DNA of 64,000 nt. It comes from Cadophora sp. MPI-SDFR-AT-0126 (taxonomy: Eukaryota > Ascomycota > Leotiomycetes > Helotiales > Ploettnerulaceae). The notes under the pieces were generated by a model, which was not told the origin of the DNA, made no database searches, and was given only the letters and a program-made list of their open reading frames with translations. Positions 34,223 through 45,700 of this stretch are shown piece after piece. How positions within the stretch are numbered: position 1 is the stretch's first letter; every line of letters starts with the position of its first letter. The stretch spans positions 1,736,001 to 1,800,000 of the forward strand of contig JAGMVK010000006.1 in assembly GCA_020747065.1 (NCBI GenBank). The letters run 5' to 3'. The position numbers and the translations under genes are program-made.

Positions 34223-36982
34223 TCAAATAGCGTAATTCTCCGTATGTAAGAAAATCTCGTCCTTACTATCATCCCCCCAGATATCCGCCTGCAGCCTGGC
34301 TACCGTATTCGCAACATCAACTCTCATACTCGGCGGTCCACAGACAAAAACACACGTCCTCCTGCCGAAGATCCCCTTTCCATCAGCACCGCCAGTCGCC
34401 ATGTCCTTCAACATATAGCCGAGATCAGGGCGGCCGTACTCCGTCGACCAGCCCTCCTTCTTCTTGGCCCCCACGAAAGCGAACCGCATCAGGTTCTTCT
34501 GGAACTCTGTTGGAGTGGTGGGGAAGCCAAAATCGAAGGTTGAGGAGGCGGTCTTGGTTGGGATTTGGATTTGAAGATCGGCGGATTTTTGGCGCGTGTG
34601 CGCTGGTTCGGGATGAGCTGGGGCTGGTGTTGAGGTGGATGGAGCGGGATTGCTTGGAGGAGGGGCGAATGCGGACTGTGGTGGTGGGAAGGGTTCTGAG
34701 GGGAGGTATGACGCCGGCCGGGAGTCTGAGGACATGTAGGAGGCTGGTCTGTAGGCGTTGGGAGGTGGTCCTGGAGGTGGCGGTGGGTAGTTTTGTGGAT
34801 TGTATGTGCTGTTGCTAAGTCTGTTTGGTGACGGAGGCGCAAATTGAAAGTGCGGTGCATCGTGGCGTGGAGATGGTGGTGGGAAGTGGAAATCTCCTGG
34901 GCGGGAGGATGGAGACAGGAATTTGTGTGTTGCTTCGTGGCTGTCCGCTTCCGAGCCAAGCATCGAGTTTCCCTTCTCTTTGCCTTCGAGCTTCTTGAGA
35001 GCATTCTCCCGCAGTGCCTTCTTTGGTGGAGGAGGGAAGAAAGTTGTGGGTGGAGGTGGGAACACTCTGTGCTGTAAGTGCTTTTGTTGTGGGAGGGATG
35101 TAATCGCATCCTCGTCTTCCTGTCTGAGTTCTCTTTCGCGCTCCTCGTCACCTTGAGCTTCGTCTCGGATGAATTGCGAGCTTCTTTTCGATGCGATCCC
35201 AGCGACGAAGCCATCTAGCTTGTCATGGAAGATCGTACTAATGGGTCTCGGTGCCCGCTCGCTCATCCCAACTCTCGACTGCCTCTTGGCAGCGGTGACG
35301 TAGAATTGACAGGTAACAGTGTCCGGAGGAGCATATTCTCTGCAAATCCGGAGCTCTTCTCTAAACCAATCCATTGCTTCTAATCTCTTCAGGGCCCAGA
35401 CAACTTCGATCTTCTTGGTCACAGCCTTTCCGTCTCTCATCCTCTTGATGAGATTGAGAAGTTGCGAGACAATGGCTGTGATACCACTGCCACCAGCAAA
35501 TAATATGACTGTGTCGAATGCAGCGAGTTCTCGTTGCATGCCACCGTATGGTCCTTCGAGATATGCACGATATGTCTTGAAAGGTCCTTTTTCGATAGCA
35601 GTCTCGAGAACCCTTCTTGTGAAGCCTCCGAATGGTCGGAAGACCAGTGTACAGTCTCTGTACAGATCACCATACTCTGAGGGGAAGTCCTCGCTACACA
35701 GCGATGCGATAGTGAACGGATGATTCTCAAAGATGGAGATCCCTGGCATTCTCAGATAGACATATTGTCCCGGTCGCCATGTCATTTGCGTGGGAATCGT
35801 GATCTTGATGGCATTCTCGGCCATCAGCGTGACAGCCGCTTCGTCTCCGATCAACCAGGCGTTCCTCCATGGCTTCATCCAGTTGAGGTTGAAGATTCGT
35901 ACAAAGTACGACAGGACCCATATGGCAACAGTGGCGTACAAATAATCCCACGAAGTGAGATAGTTCTTGCAATGCCAGAAAAGGAGACCAACATAAGCAA
36001 CCGCAACGGGAATGTGCAGCATAACGAAGAGTTCGTATGCAAGCGATCGCAGGAATGGCAGAGAAGCAATACATAGCCATCCTAGGGGTACAAGGCAAGC
36101 AATTCCAGTGCCGTAGATGATTCCGCTGCCAGAAGGAAAGAGCTTTGAGAAGACATCCATCCCACCATCGTCCCAAACAGGCTGGACGTAAAACGGAATG
36201 GCGTGGACCAAGGACAGAAACAGACATAGATATCCGCCCCATCTGTGAAAGACCCCGAGTCTCTCGTGGCCAATTCCTGTGATCATTGTGATTAGATTCG
36301 CCTTCATGCTCGTTGCAACAATCCATGGTGTCATCGCGATTGCAATCATGCCGGCCCGAATTGCCAGTGGGGGCGATCCATACTGAATGCTTTGCCAGTA
36401 AAGAGGTTGTGGCAAGAAGCAGTAGAGGGTTACAAACGCTGTTGCGATAACCAAAATACCAATAACGGCCAAGGATGGGAAGCTGAGAATTGTCCGCTTC
36501 CTCCACTTGATCTCGGCAACCGGTCGGTAGAAGATCCATCTGAATAGAGCGAGGGTATCATTGACGACGCCAAATGACGACCAATGTGATTGGCCTCTCG
36601 TCAGTACGAAAGATTTTTCCTCGGTCTCCCGAGGGAATAGTTGTTGTGCTGTTCCTCCGGTCTCAATGTTTCCCATGGCATAATCCGCATCGGGCGAATA
36701 GGTCACCATATGCTGTTCCACCTCATGCTTGTGCATCGCTTGTCTGATCTTGTCGGTCCAGAGATGGTAGCATCTGGTAATGCCCACAAGCACAACCAGC
36801 ACTACGCAGAAGTAGGTCCATCCCAAAGCGTACTTCCCAGACTTTTTCCACGGATCGACCGTATTTGCTTCGATCAAACCGGGAGGACTTGTGGGTGTGA
36901 GAGGGATGTTTATCCGTTTCGCAAGCCCTGCGAGTGTCTGGGAACCAGCCCTCACTGCAGACATATCTCCAGATGCAAACAT
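34223..36982 (-). CDS. Ferric/cupric reductase (FRE-type flavocytochrome)
   Basis: Single exon, 919 aa from the ATG at 36982. A first TM helix (about residues 50-72) precedes the ferric-reductase transmembrane domain. Both haem-ligand pairs with 13 intervening residues are visible: HRWGGYLCLFLSLVH (near 247-261) and HIPVAVAYVGLLFWH (near 323-337). The FAD motif HPFT (near 420), the NADPH-binding GGSGIT (near 496) and the C-terminal CGPPSM (near 882) are all present. It reduces extracellular Fe(III) or Cu(II) with cytosolic NADPH for high-affinity uptake at the plasma membrane. The NADPH half is split by about 230 residues of low-complexity, Pro-rich and charged sequence (polyproline runs near 645 and 745). 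That makes the protein longer than the usual 600-750 residues. No signal peptide is evident at the chosen start; an upstream exon is possible. Confidence 0.92.
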   Translation of the reverse strand: MFASGDMSAVRAGSQTLAGLAKRINIPLTPTSPPGLIEANTVDPWKKSGKYALGWTYFCVVLVVLVGITRCYHLWTDKIRQAMHKHEVEQHMVTYSPDADYAMGNIETGGTAQQLFPRETEEKSFVLTRGQSHWSSFGVVNDTLALFRWIFYRPVAEIKWRKRTILSFPSLAVIGILVIATAFVTLYCFLPQPLYWQSIQYGSPPLAIRAGMIAIAMTPWIVATSMKANLITMITGIGHERLGVFHRWGGYLCLFLSLVHAIPFYVQPVWDDGGMDVFSKLFPSGSGIIYGTGIACLVPLGWLCIASLPFLRSLAYELFVMLHIPVAVAYVGLLFWHCKNYLTSWDYLYATVAIWVLSYFVRIFNLNWMKPWRNAWLIGDEAAVTLMAENAIKITIPTQMTWRPGQYVYLRMPGISIFENHPFTIASLCSEDFPSEYGDLYRDCTLVFRPFGGFTRRVLETAIEKGPFKTYRAYLEGPYGGMQRELAAFDTVILFAGGSGITAIVSQLLNLIKRMRDGKAVTKKIEVVWALKRLEAMDWFREELRICREYAPPDTVTCQFYVTAAKRQSRVGMSERAPRPISTIFHDKLDGFVAGIASKRSSQFIRDEAQGDEERERELRQEDEDAITSLPQQKHLQHRVFPPPPTTFFPPPPKKALRENALKKLEGKEKGNSMLGSEADSHEATHKFLSPSSRPGDFHFPPPSPRHDAPHFQFAPPSPNRLSNSTYNPQNYPPPPPGPPPNAYRPASYMSSDSRPASYLPSEPFPPPQSAFAPPPSNPAPSTSTPAPAHPEPAHTRQKSADLQIQIPTKTASSTFDFGFPTTPTEFQKNLMRFAFVGAKKKEGWSTEYGRPDLGYMLKDMATGGADGKGIFGRRTCVFVCGPPSMRVDVANTVARLQADIWGDDSKDEIFLHTENYAI

Positions 36983-39451
36983 CGTCACAGTCACTGCTTT
37001 CTCTGCACAGATATTCTGTCTGAGAGATACCTTGGGGTCGGTGGGCAGTGATAAGTGCCGGGAGTCTGAAAATTGTCGTCAGCTTACTGCAGCATTAAAT
37101 GTAACCTTAAGCTTCCCACCTCTTGAGATGATCGGACAAATCGGAGGTACAGATATCAAATCGCATGTGCCATTGAGCTTCCCAATGGTCTATTCGTGAA
37201 ATGGGAAATGTGCAGATGCGGTCGAAATTTACAATCAAATGTTCGATAAGCAGCGACCCGAGGAATACCAGACTCCCCAATTAATACAACGTGATAGAGA
37301 GCGAATATCGACAGGTGGGCGCACAAGAAAGGAACACTGGCAAACAAAACGCACAAGTCCAGAGAGGGGGTCGCACACGGATAAAGAGGCGATGGTTGAA
37401 TATGTATGTGGTGGTCGATGAGGTGTGGGGGATCGCGGCCGGCTTCGAGTACCACGGCCTTCGGACCAAAGTTCCTGCAGGTGGCGGCCTGGCCGTCACC
37501 CCAACCGCTGGATCTATTGCTTTGATCGATAGGGATATGCCTGTCAAAGTTTGTGAAGATCCGAAAGAACCAGTCAGATTGAATTGGCGTTCTTAAGAAC
37601 CAGCAGAACGTCGTTGAAAGCTAGAAATGGTGGGTGGTCGGCGGTTCAGGGCGAGTCTATATTGGTCCTGGATCTCCCTGGACCCCAACTGCCAATGCCT
37701 GTCTTATCGAAGCGCTAGTACTGTAGTTGCCGTTATCGCGCATGCAAGTCACAGGATGTGCGGATTGTCAGGACGTGCGTGCATATGTTCAGTTGAACTC
37801 GTCTGTGCAATCGAGTCAAACGGGAGGGAGCATCTGGCTTCAAAAATATAAGACGAGGAAGACAAGCAGCACAGTATGTAAAATTGACGCAAAATAGCAA
37901 TGGAAGAAGAGTTTTCAAGTAATTTCAAAAGAGATTCTGTAGGCAATGGAAGCAGTATGGTGGAAGCGAGTGGAGAGTTGTATGGACTTGGCCAGTCTGA
38001 AGTGGGATAGCGCATGTTCGTCGCACTTGCAACATGGCGAATCACATCTCGTGCGCACATAGGAGCGATGTGATGCCCTCCAAGCTATGGACCAATACGG
38101 TGGCATCGAGATGTTGGTGAGTGTTTTCTACATGCAGGACGGGCGGCAAGGCGTTGTTGATGATTCGTCAAGTGCTCTTCGCTTATGCTCGTCCCCTGCA
38201 GAAGTGACTGCAAAGCTCACGGACCGAAGCCGCCCAGCCCCCGCTTCACCCACTTAGAAGCTTGACCCCAGAACATCGTGACCGCTCATCTTGCGTAACT
38301 CGACTTTCACGGACTGTTCGGAAAGGAAATGGTATGGCTTGAAAGCTTTTACCGCTGTCTTTGCCATGAAAACGGACATTACCCGAAACATTGGCAGATT
38401 ATGAATGGACAATCACAACGACAGCACGTCGCAAGCAATCAGATAAAAATTCAGAGTCGCATTGACGGACTCGAAGCGCTGTCATTCGAGAAATTTGCGA
38501 GCAGACTGCATTTGGCAGGAGGGGTTGCAGATGTTAAAGACGCACTTCGAGACTCTGTCTAGGTCAAGTCCAGCTTCAGAATGCTGCACGAACAGGAGGG
38601 TATCAGTTCGGCGAGACTTCAGAACGGAAAAACAGAGATCACAATGCAACGGTAAGTATTTTCACCACGAACAGACTCATTAGCTGTGACTTCAGCTGGA
38701 AGTTGCTCGACATACTTCGCGGGGTAAAAGTGGAGGTCTTCCAAATATGAAGATTTTGCGCGCACACCAACAAGGTCCAAGCCACAAAGACTTTGAATAC
38801 TTGATTCTGCATTGAAGCAGAACACAGTAAACAGAATAAATAACAGTGTTCATCTTCTCTTCTTTTGTTAAAGGTTTGATGTTACAAACTGCCCAGTAGC
38901 TAGTTCTCAGAATTCAATCAAACCAAAAAATCCTTAACATTGCGCAAGGGATGTAGTGTCGGTGCCTCGGCCAAACTTGCTGGCAAGAATCACCTCGTGC
39001 CGAAAGCTACAAAACAAACGAAATGCAAGAAAAGAAGAAAGAAGAGCATGATAATAAAGTAACGGCAAGACTGCTATACCTAGGGAATTGCATTATCGGA
39101 GAGTATCGAACTCTCTAGTCAATCGGCGCTGGCAGACCTTATGAAGGACAAAATCACTTCCATGAATTGACAGAATCTCCATAGTGGCACTTGAAATCGT
39201 AGAATAGAGTAATTGCTGCTGTAGAGTATCATGTAGGGCCTCTATGTACAGTCTGAGGTGAACTTGAAGAAGATGCATGCTCGTTGAGAAACAAAGCAGA
39301 AAAATTGGAGACATTTCCCAGCCTCGTCTATCCAAGCTTCCCATTGGTCGTTATCACGGCGGGCCTGTCCGACTTTAGCTCCCCTCTAAAAGTAAATCGC
39401 AACTTCATTAACAAATTTGCCCTGTCAAGCCTCATTCTATAAATCTCAATA
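36983..39451. other. 2.5-kb intergenic region between ferric reductase and Rrp43
   Basis: Divergent upstream region without a supported gene. GATAAG occurs at 37050-37055 and 37245-37250, upstream of the ferric reductase; such sites could bind iron-responsive GATA repressors, but the motif is common by chance. Confidence 0.45.
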
Positions 39452-40486
39452 ATGGCTTCCACGGGCCCTCCCTCAACCCTCTCCTTTCCCAGGGAAACCT
39501 TCGCCAAGCTCTCACCCCATCCCTACCTCCTTGCACACCTCCAACCCTCCTCCTCAAGCATCCCCTCCACACGCGCAAACGGCAGAACACCCACCCAATT
39601 CCGAACCCCACACATCAACAACGGCTCCCTCACACACGCCGAAGGCAGTGCAGTAGTACGGATAGGTGACACGACCGTCGTGTGTGGTATCCGTGGCGAG
39701 ATTCTGCTGGCGAGCAATGTAGCTGGGTACCGCGTTGACAAACTGGCAAATACGCCTTCCTCGAGACCTGGGTATAATGAGGCTAAGGAGCTGGATTTAC
39801 TGGTTCCGAATATTGAGTTGGCTACTGGATGCTCGCCAGCATTCATGCCAGGTCAGCCTCCTAGTACATTGGCGCAGAGCTTGAGTACGAGGATATACTC
39901 GCTTCTGCATTCGAGTGGCTTGATTGATGGCGAGGATTTGCGGATATGGTACCAACCACCGGACATGAGTGATCAAGACAGGATGGAGGAAGACGAGCCA
40001 GAAGATCTGGAACCACAGGTCAAGGCGTTTTGGACGCTGTACATTGACATTCTATTCATCTCGCTAGATGGGAACCCGTTCGATGCGGCTTGGGCGGCTG
40101 TTGTGTCTGCTTTAAAGGATGTGCGATTACCAAGAGCGTACTGGGATGCAGATAAAGAGATGATACTCTGTGAAGATGCTGTATCGGAATCGAAGAAGCT
40201 TCAGCTGAGAGGACTACCAATTGCTGTCACGACACTGGTTTTCAGAGCGAAGGAGCAGATTCAAGGACGGGATAAGAAACATTGGATATTGGTGGATCCG
40301 GATACGTTTGAAGAGGGATTGTGTGATGAGATAGTCACGGTGGTTGTGGATTGTGGGAATAAGAAGAAGACGAAGCTGTTGGGAATATCCAAGGCAGGCG
40401 GTACGATCATAGGTCGCGACGAGATGAGCGAGCTGGTGAGCTTGGCAGAGAAGCGATGGACGGAACTCAGCAAGCTGTTGCAATGA
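39452..40486 (+). CDS. RRP43: Exosome complex subunit Rrp43 (RNase PH-like)
   Basis: Intronless, 344 aa. The RNase PH fold is evident: ETFAKLSPHPYLLAHL, RTPTQFRTPHINNGSLTHAEGSAVVRIGDTTVVCGIRGEI (the RNase PH core start), LDLLVPNIELATGCSP, LSTRIYSLLHSSGLI, FWTLYIDILFISLDGNPFDAAWAAVVSALKDVRLP, and the closing IGRDEMSELVSLAEKR helix. These match Rrp43/EXOSC8, one of the six catalytically inactive ring subunits of the RNA exosome. The exosome performs 3'-5' processing and decay of rRNA and mRNA in nucleus and cytoplasm. An acidic insertion (DRMEEDEPEDLEPQ, about residues 177-190) sits before the second conserved block. Start chosen at the ATG that begins the family-like N-terminus. Confidence 0.93.
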   Translation: MASTGPPSTLSFPRETFAKLSPHPYLLAHLQPSSSSIPSTRANGRTPTQFRTPHINNGSLTHAEGSAVVRIGDTTVVCGIRGEILLASNVAGYRVDKLANTPSSRPGYNEAKELDLLVPNIELATGCSPAFMPGQPPSTLAQSLSTRIYSLLHSSGLIDGEDLRIWYQPPDMSDQDRMEEDEPEDLEPQVKAFWTLYIDILFISLDGNPFDAAWAAVVSALKDVRLPRAYWDADKEMILCEDAVSESKKLQLRGLPIAVTTLVFRAKEQIQGRDKKHWILVDPDTFEEGLCDEIVTVVVDCGNKKKTKLLGISKAGGTIIGRDEMSELVSLAEKRWTELSKLLQ

Positions 40487-41725
40487 TAATGGATAACGAG
40501 GCTGGGAGATATTTGCTATGATGTGTGGTGAAGATCACAGAAACTGGCGCTGCGCGTATACGGATCAGTCAAACCGCAGCATGCCAGAATCCTGCAAGCG
40601 AAGCTTAGCCTGCAGAGAGTGCTGAGCTACCAAGGATAGTTGGAGAGTGTGTGTAACCATGATGCATGTGCTGTTTCTATGTTACGAGCAGAAGGGAAGT
40701 GGCATCATGACCTCTGTCACACCTATGCGGAACATAGGCCTCAGGGAGGACAGGCTCGGGATATGATAGAAGAAATGAATAAATCTTCGAACCTCTGTCC
40801 TCTCTCCTCTTTTTCCCACCTCTCAAGTCATTAATGAATGCCAAAGAATTAGAACAGCGGTTCACGGCTCCACTTCCGCTCCCTTGGTCTCCATATTCGT
40901 TAAAGTCCCATGGGTTCAGATATCGTCACCAATCAGTTGATATCTACGGCTGAACTTTACGTCGGGCCCCTCAGAACCAGATAAACAGAATGGAGGATCA
41001 AGTGCGGGGTATTTCCCGATCAATGTACCTACTTGTGACAGGAAATCCCACAACACCAAATCGCGGCTTGTTCCTCGCTTCCATCGTTTACGTCGTCAAA
41101 CTCGCGGGACTTCGACATGCAACAAAAATCCAAGAAAACCACTTCAAGTCGTGCAATTGACGGTGAATGTGCAGATCTAAAAGGGTATACTACACCGGTC
41201 ACGAACTGGTCGATGGAGTCTTGTGATTCCGCGAGTCTTTATCTTGAAGGAAGGACGACAAGCCACTTAAGTTAGAGGACAGGACGGTAGTACAAGCCAT
41301 ATATGCGAAACAGTCGCTTCTGATTGAAGGATTTGAGGACGATTTGGACTTCACAGTTTGAGGGCCAGAATTTGAGCTAAGTGTTATAATTCGGATCTCT
41401 CTTTATCACAATCACCCCAACTGATTGTAGCAAAGCTTGATCCATAGAGAATTGTCAAAAGTGAATGGGTATGAAAGAGACGGAGTCACTCTCAGGGGTA
41501 CAGTACGACTCAAACCCCATTTCTTGTAGAAACCGAGTTCTGGAGCACTCTTGTGTTCGTTCCATCATCTATAACCCAAAGCTCGTCAAGATACTTGTTG
41601 TCGGCCAAGGGCTAATTCAGAGGTTTGGTCTGAACGTTGAGCGACTTCACCTTCGCCGAGGTCCACAACTAAGAAATCAATACTGCAGCAACACTCACTC
41701 CCAACCATTCCAAACAGCCAAGTCC
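40487..41725. other. Intergenic region, 1.24 kb
   Basis: 3' region of Rrp43 and 5' region of the Sur7-like gene. The frame of the downstream gene stays open for 87 codons upstream of its ATG but without coding character. Nothing else seen. Confidence 0.45.
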
Positions 41726-42721
41726 ATGCCTCGCCTCCCACCCTTCTCTCCCAAGGCACTTCCGCCAATCCTCTTCTCCCTGATTTCCTTCATCCTCATC
41801 GTCCTCTTGATGGCCATCGGCTCCTCCCCGACCTGGCAACCCTTCGCCCTCTTATCCATCGATACAACCGTCCTCAAAGACGCGTATTTCACGGCCACAG
41901 GTGCAGGCCTACCTATTCACGACGCATATAGTCTAAATTTGCAGACGACGTGTGAGAGTTATCTGTTTAAGACGCCGGGGAGCAGGAGGTTTGTCGGGGT
42001 GGGGTGTGTGGAGAAGGGGACAAATGGTATGTCATGGCGATCTCGTGTCTTGGAACCTTTAGGAAATCAGGATGAGGGAGAGAGATGAATGGGGGACAGT
42101 TGAGCTGACTCCGAGGTGACTGTATAGTGAAGTTTGAGCCTCTAATACTCATTCAAAACGATCTCACTACGCATTTCAGTCGTCAGACTGTGCAGTCTCT
42201 TCGCATCCCCGCTGCCATCCAAGACATCTTCAGCAAGAACTATAACGATGTTTTACATATAGCGTTTATACTCTATATCTTCGTTATCACGTCGACTGGG
42301 ATTGGAGTGTTACTAGGTGGCGCAGCTGTCTTTGACGTGACGCTTCCTGGCAAAGCGGGAGTTCTGGGGCTGGTAAATGCGGTAAGTTACTCTGCTCTCC
42401 ATTTTTTTTAATCTGAAGCAGTCTCGCTTACTTCTGAGCGAGAGTTCGACTTTGCTCTTTCTATGCTAAGACCAAAAAATCTCAAACTCCCAGCAACAAG
42501 CACAGCTGACCAATATCCAAGCTCTCTCAACACTCCTCCTTTTCATCGCTTCAGTCATGACAACAGTCATTCAATCCAACGCTACCTCCCTGATCAATGC
42601 TGTCGGTGCTCCGATCGGTATCTCTGCCTTTCATGGGTCTGGTTTCATGGCTTTGACGTGGTGTTCGTGTGTTGCAAGTCTGCTTGCGATAGGTGCGTGG
42701 CTTGGAGTTGTGGAGAGGTAG
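41726..42721 (+). CDS. Four-helix membrane protein, Sur7/PalI-like
   Basis: Three exons, 41726-42026, 42128-42381 and 42494-42721, giving 260 aa. One hydrophobic helix near the N-terminus (ILFSLISFILIVLLMAIGSS) is followed by an extracellular loop of about 100 residues containing two Cys (TTCESYLF and GVGCVEKG). Three more helices follow (HIAFILYIFVITSTGIGVLLGG, LSTLLLFIASVMTTVI, FMALTWCSCVASLLAIGAWLGVVE). One long Cys-containing first loop with helices 2-4 close together is the layout of Sur7/PalI-family proteins, which sit in plasma-membrane eisosome domains or act in ambient-pH sensing. The assignment rests on topology more than on sequence motifs, so an unrelated four-TM protein is possible. 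The second and third exons extend the frame consistently to a TAG. Confidence 0.65.
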
Positions 42722-45700
42722 GCTGAGAGTGTGAGGCGGACCATGGTAGTAAGTCCAGAGCATGTATGATGACTGCTATGGAGACGCGAAATATGGCAAT
42801 GAAAACCTTCTTTGGATATACTTGGGAGGTTTGCGTTATTGAACACGTGAAATGGAGAATCCGCCAAGCGAAAAGTAGTCGTGATGTGGATGGACATCGA
42901 AACTTCTTGCCAGATGTGCTGGTATGGTTATTGAGGGCCTTCACAACTCTTGGGATTATCATATAGATGATTGATCAAAAATCGGGTATGTCTTACAATC
43001 AGGAATAGCGGTGGTTTCATTCGTTGGACAGCGAAGCCACTGGATAATTGATTGATGTCTCCTAAGACGTGGAGAATACAAAACCAGGCAGGAGCCAAGC
43101 ATCTTAAGTCCATTTATATCATGTATGCGATCCTCATCAAAATGCTCTGCTGTCATCCTCCTAAAACAAGAAGGTTTGTTTATAGAAGGTTGATATTTGG
43201 TGAGGCGATGTTTGTTGACTTAAGTCCGCTCCACTTTTCCCTGTAAGCGAGCAGAAGGGCGACTAGTGAACAACCTTCCCCTTTCTTTCTCCTCGCAAAT
43301 CCATAAATCTATTGAGTATCAGCCTGTCCTCAGGCATGAATCTGTCATCTCTCAATGGCAGTGAGTACATTTGAACACCCAGACAATCTAAATCAACAGC
43401 TTCAAGTCTCAGACCTCATAACGAATCTTCGACCAAACCGGCTACTTCCTACCCACTCTTCCAGTTCCGAATACCTTGCCTTCCCCTACTTACTAGTCTT
43501 ACGAACAAACCATGACGCAATGACTTATTTTCCGGTTTTACGTACGCTAAGAGATGGGCGTGAGGGGGAGGCCTGGTGTCTGTTTTGCTGTCGCTCGCTA
43601 ACTTCTTCTGTTACCTAGCGAGAAATGTGAACTTGAACATCAATTCGCCGATATTTCTAGAAACACATAAGCTTTATTGTGTTGAGTAAGTACTTGTAGA
43701 AAGTACGACATGTACAGTGGAAATTCAGAAGTCTCGAAAACGTGGTATCGCGAGGTTGAGAAACACTGGAAAGATTGCGAACGTTTCTGCTTGACTATTG
43801 GAGATTCCTCATGTGAACATCTTGTGAGATCTTGAATACTGTATTGGTTACATGAGGAAATCCAAAGATAAGTTTAACACCATAAACAAGTCGAATCCCA
43901 TGTTCAGATGGCCCAAACATGTTTTCATACGAGCATCAGCATCAGCATCGTCCACGAAACCAGTTTATCCGAGTAAGCACCACAACAGCACTAACGACCA
44001 CCAAACAGCAGCATTCACCCGATCGACCAAGGGTAGCATTAGATGCACAAAACGCAGCATCTGCGAAATGCCTTCTCTGCAAGTTTCGTTCTGTTCATGG
44101 TAGTATCATTCCGCCTCCCTAGTCCTTGTCTGCATATTCAAATCCAAGTAGTTATTTACCACGTCTACACACTGACCTAGTTCTAGCTCGCTGCCGGCAA
44201 ATGCCACTTGCATGTTTGCACGTTCAGACCTCGCTTCAGAGTATGCAGCTACTGTGGTTTCGCTGACGACTTGGAAACGGATATGGCTTTTGGGTTAATG
44301 GGAGAGATGGTTCCAGACCCTGCGGTCTGGAGTCTCGGTTTGAACTGGGTGCCGTTTTTGTTGTCTGTGTCGGTGCGTTTGTAACTTAGGATTTTCCGAT
44401 TCTGCGGGTGTTAGAGATCTTTGAAAGTGGGCTATTGACTGCGCGGGGATGGATGGTGTAAGGGATGTATGGCCGCAGAAATCGAAGTGGAGATCATGGT
44501 CGGAAACAAACTGATCGCTGATCTGTTGGTAGTGGTGACGAGCTTGATTTGTCAATGCCATGAAATGGTTAGACTTGAGATACCAAATACAAAATAGACT
44601 ATGCGCAAAAAAAGTCGATCGGATGCACAGTACGGCAGTTCTTTCCCAGGGCCATTCTTGACCAACAGCAAGTCCATCACGCCCGAAATGTTCCTGTCGG
44701 CAACAGTGATCATCCATCTTGCAGCCAGCGAAGATTCCATGTTTGGATCGACACTCATCGAGGACGATCCCCAACACCATTAAACGCAACTCTATCACTA
44801 ATGCCTCAGAATAATATTATTCTTTCCGTTATCTACAATGACAAATGGCTTTACTCATGCTATAACCACTTGAGAGCAGAGCTCCTCGCCATTAAGCATT
44901 CGTTACATGGAACGCCCTAGCGGAACTCCTCCCTTGAACCGCTGTTTGTCCACAATTCAGTCAGATCTCAGACCTTCACATCCAGAAATCTAGTCGATGA
45001 GACCAAACTCAAAAATAAAGTTCACACATCATCTTGCCAGATGATGGGATCAGTGTTATGCTTATCTGAACGTTGATTCTTGTCACAGCGGATGTACGAG
45101 CGTCGAGGGACGAGACGACAGGTCTTCATGCCTTTGAGATGTTTTTCCTGTCAGGTCGTTGTGTCAAGTTTCACCTCGAAAATCTACTTCCCAAGCCAAG
45201 GTTCGAGTTCAGATCTTGTGGACACTGGATGCATGAGCTGCCTATTGAGAGCCAGGGAACTTGGAGATTAGTTCCGATGTCAGTCGGTTTCGAGTCTCTT
45301 GAGGATGAGTACAGGGTATGACGGAGTCTCTATGCGCTCTTCATGCGGATGAGATGGTGGCGAAACACTTCAGATCTATGTGTTAATGTACCCGACGGAG
45401 AATATCTTCGTTGGGACTGTCAAAACGATCAGACGAGACTCTTGGAAGTATTGCTCGGGATTACACAATTCCGGGCTGGCAAACGCAGGTTGGGACGGGC
45501 AAGGATTCATGTGCAGGTAAGAATGGCTGGAAGATGGTGAAGGCTGGTGGCACTGGTAGGTGAGGCTATTGATGTTTCGAAAGCTTAGACTGAGAGTTTC
45601 AGGGGCCGGGCACGGCCGAGACGAAAAGAGGTTGTTGGCATGTGGAGAGAGCCAACTTTCAATTGTGTTTTCCATAAACAGGAATCGTGTCGGGAATTGG

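Noticed and set aside
44295..44798. 167-codon minus-strand frame in the gene-poor region
   Set aside because: Composition (His/Gln/Cys scatter, no hydrophobic pattern) is not protein-like.
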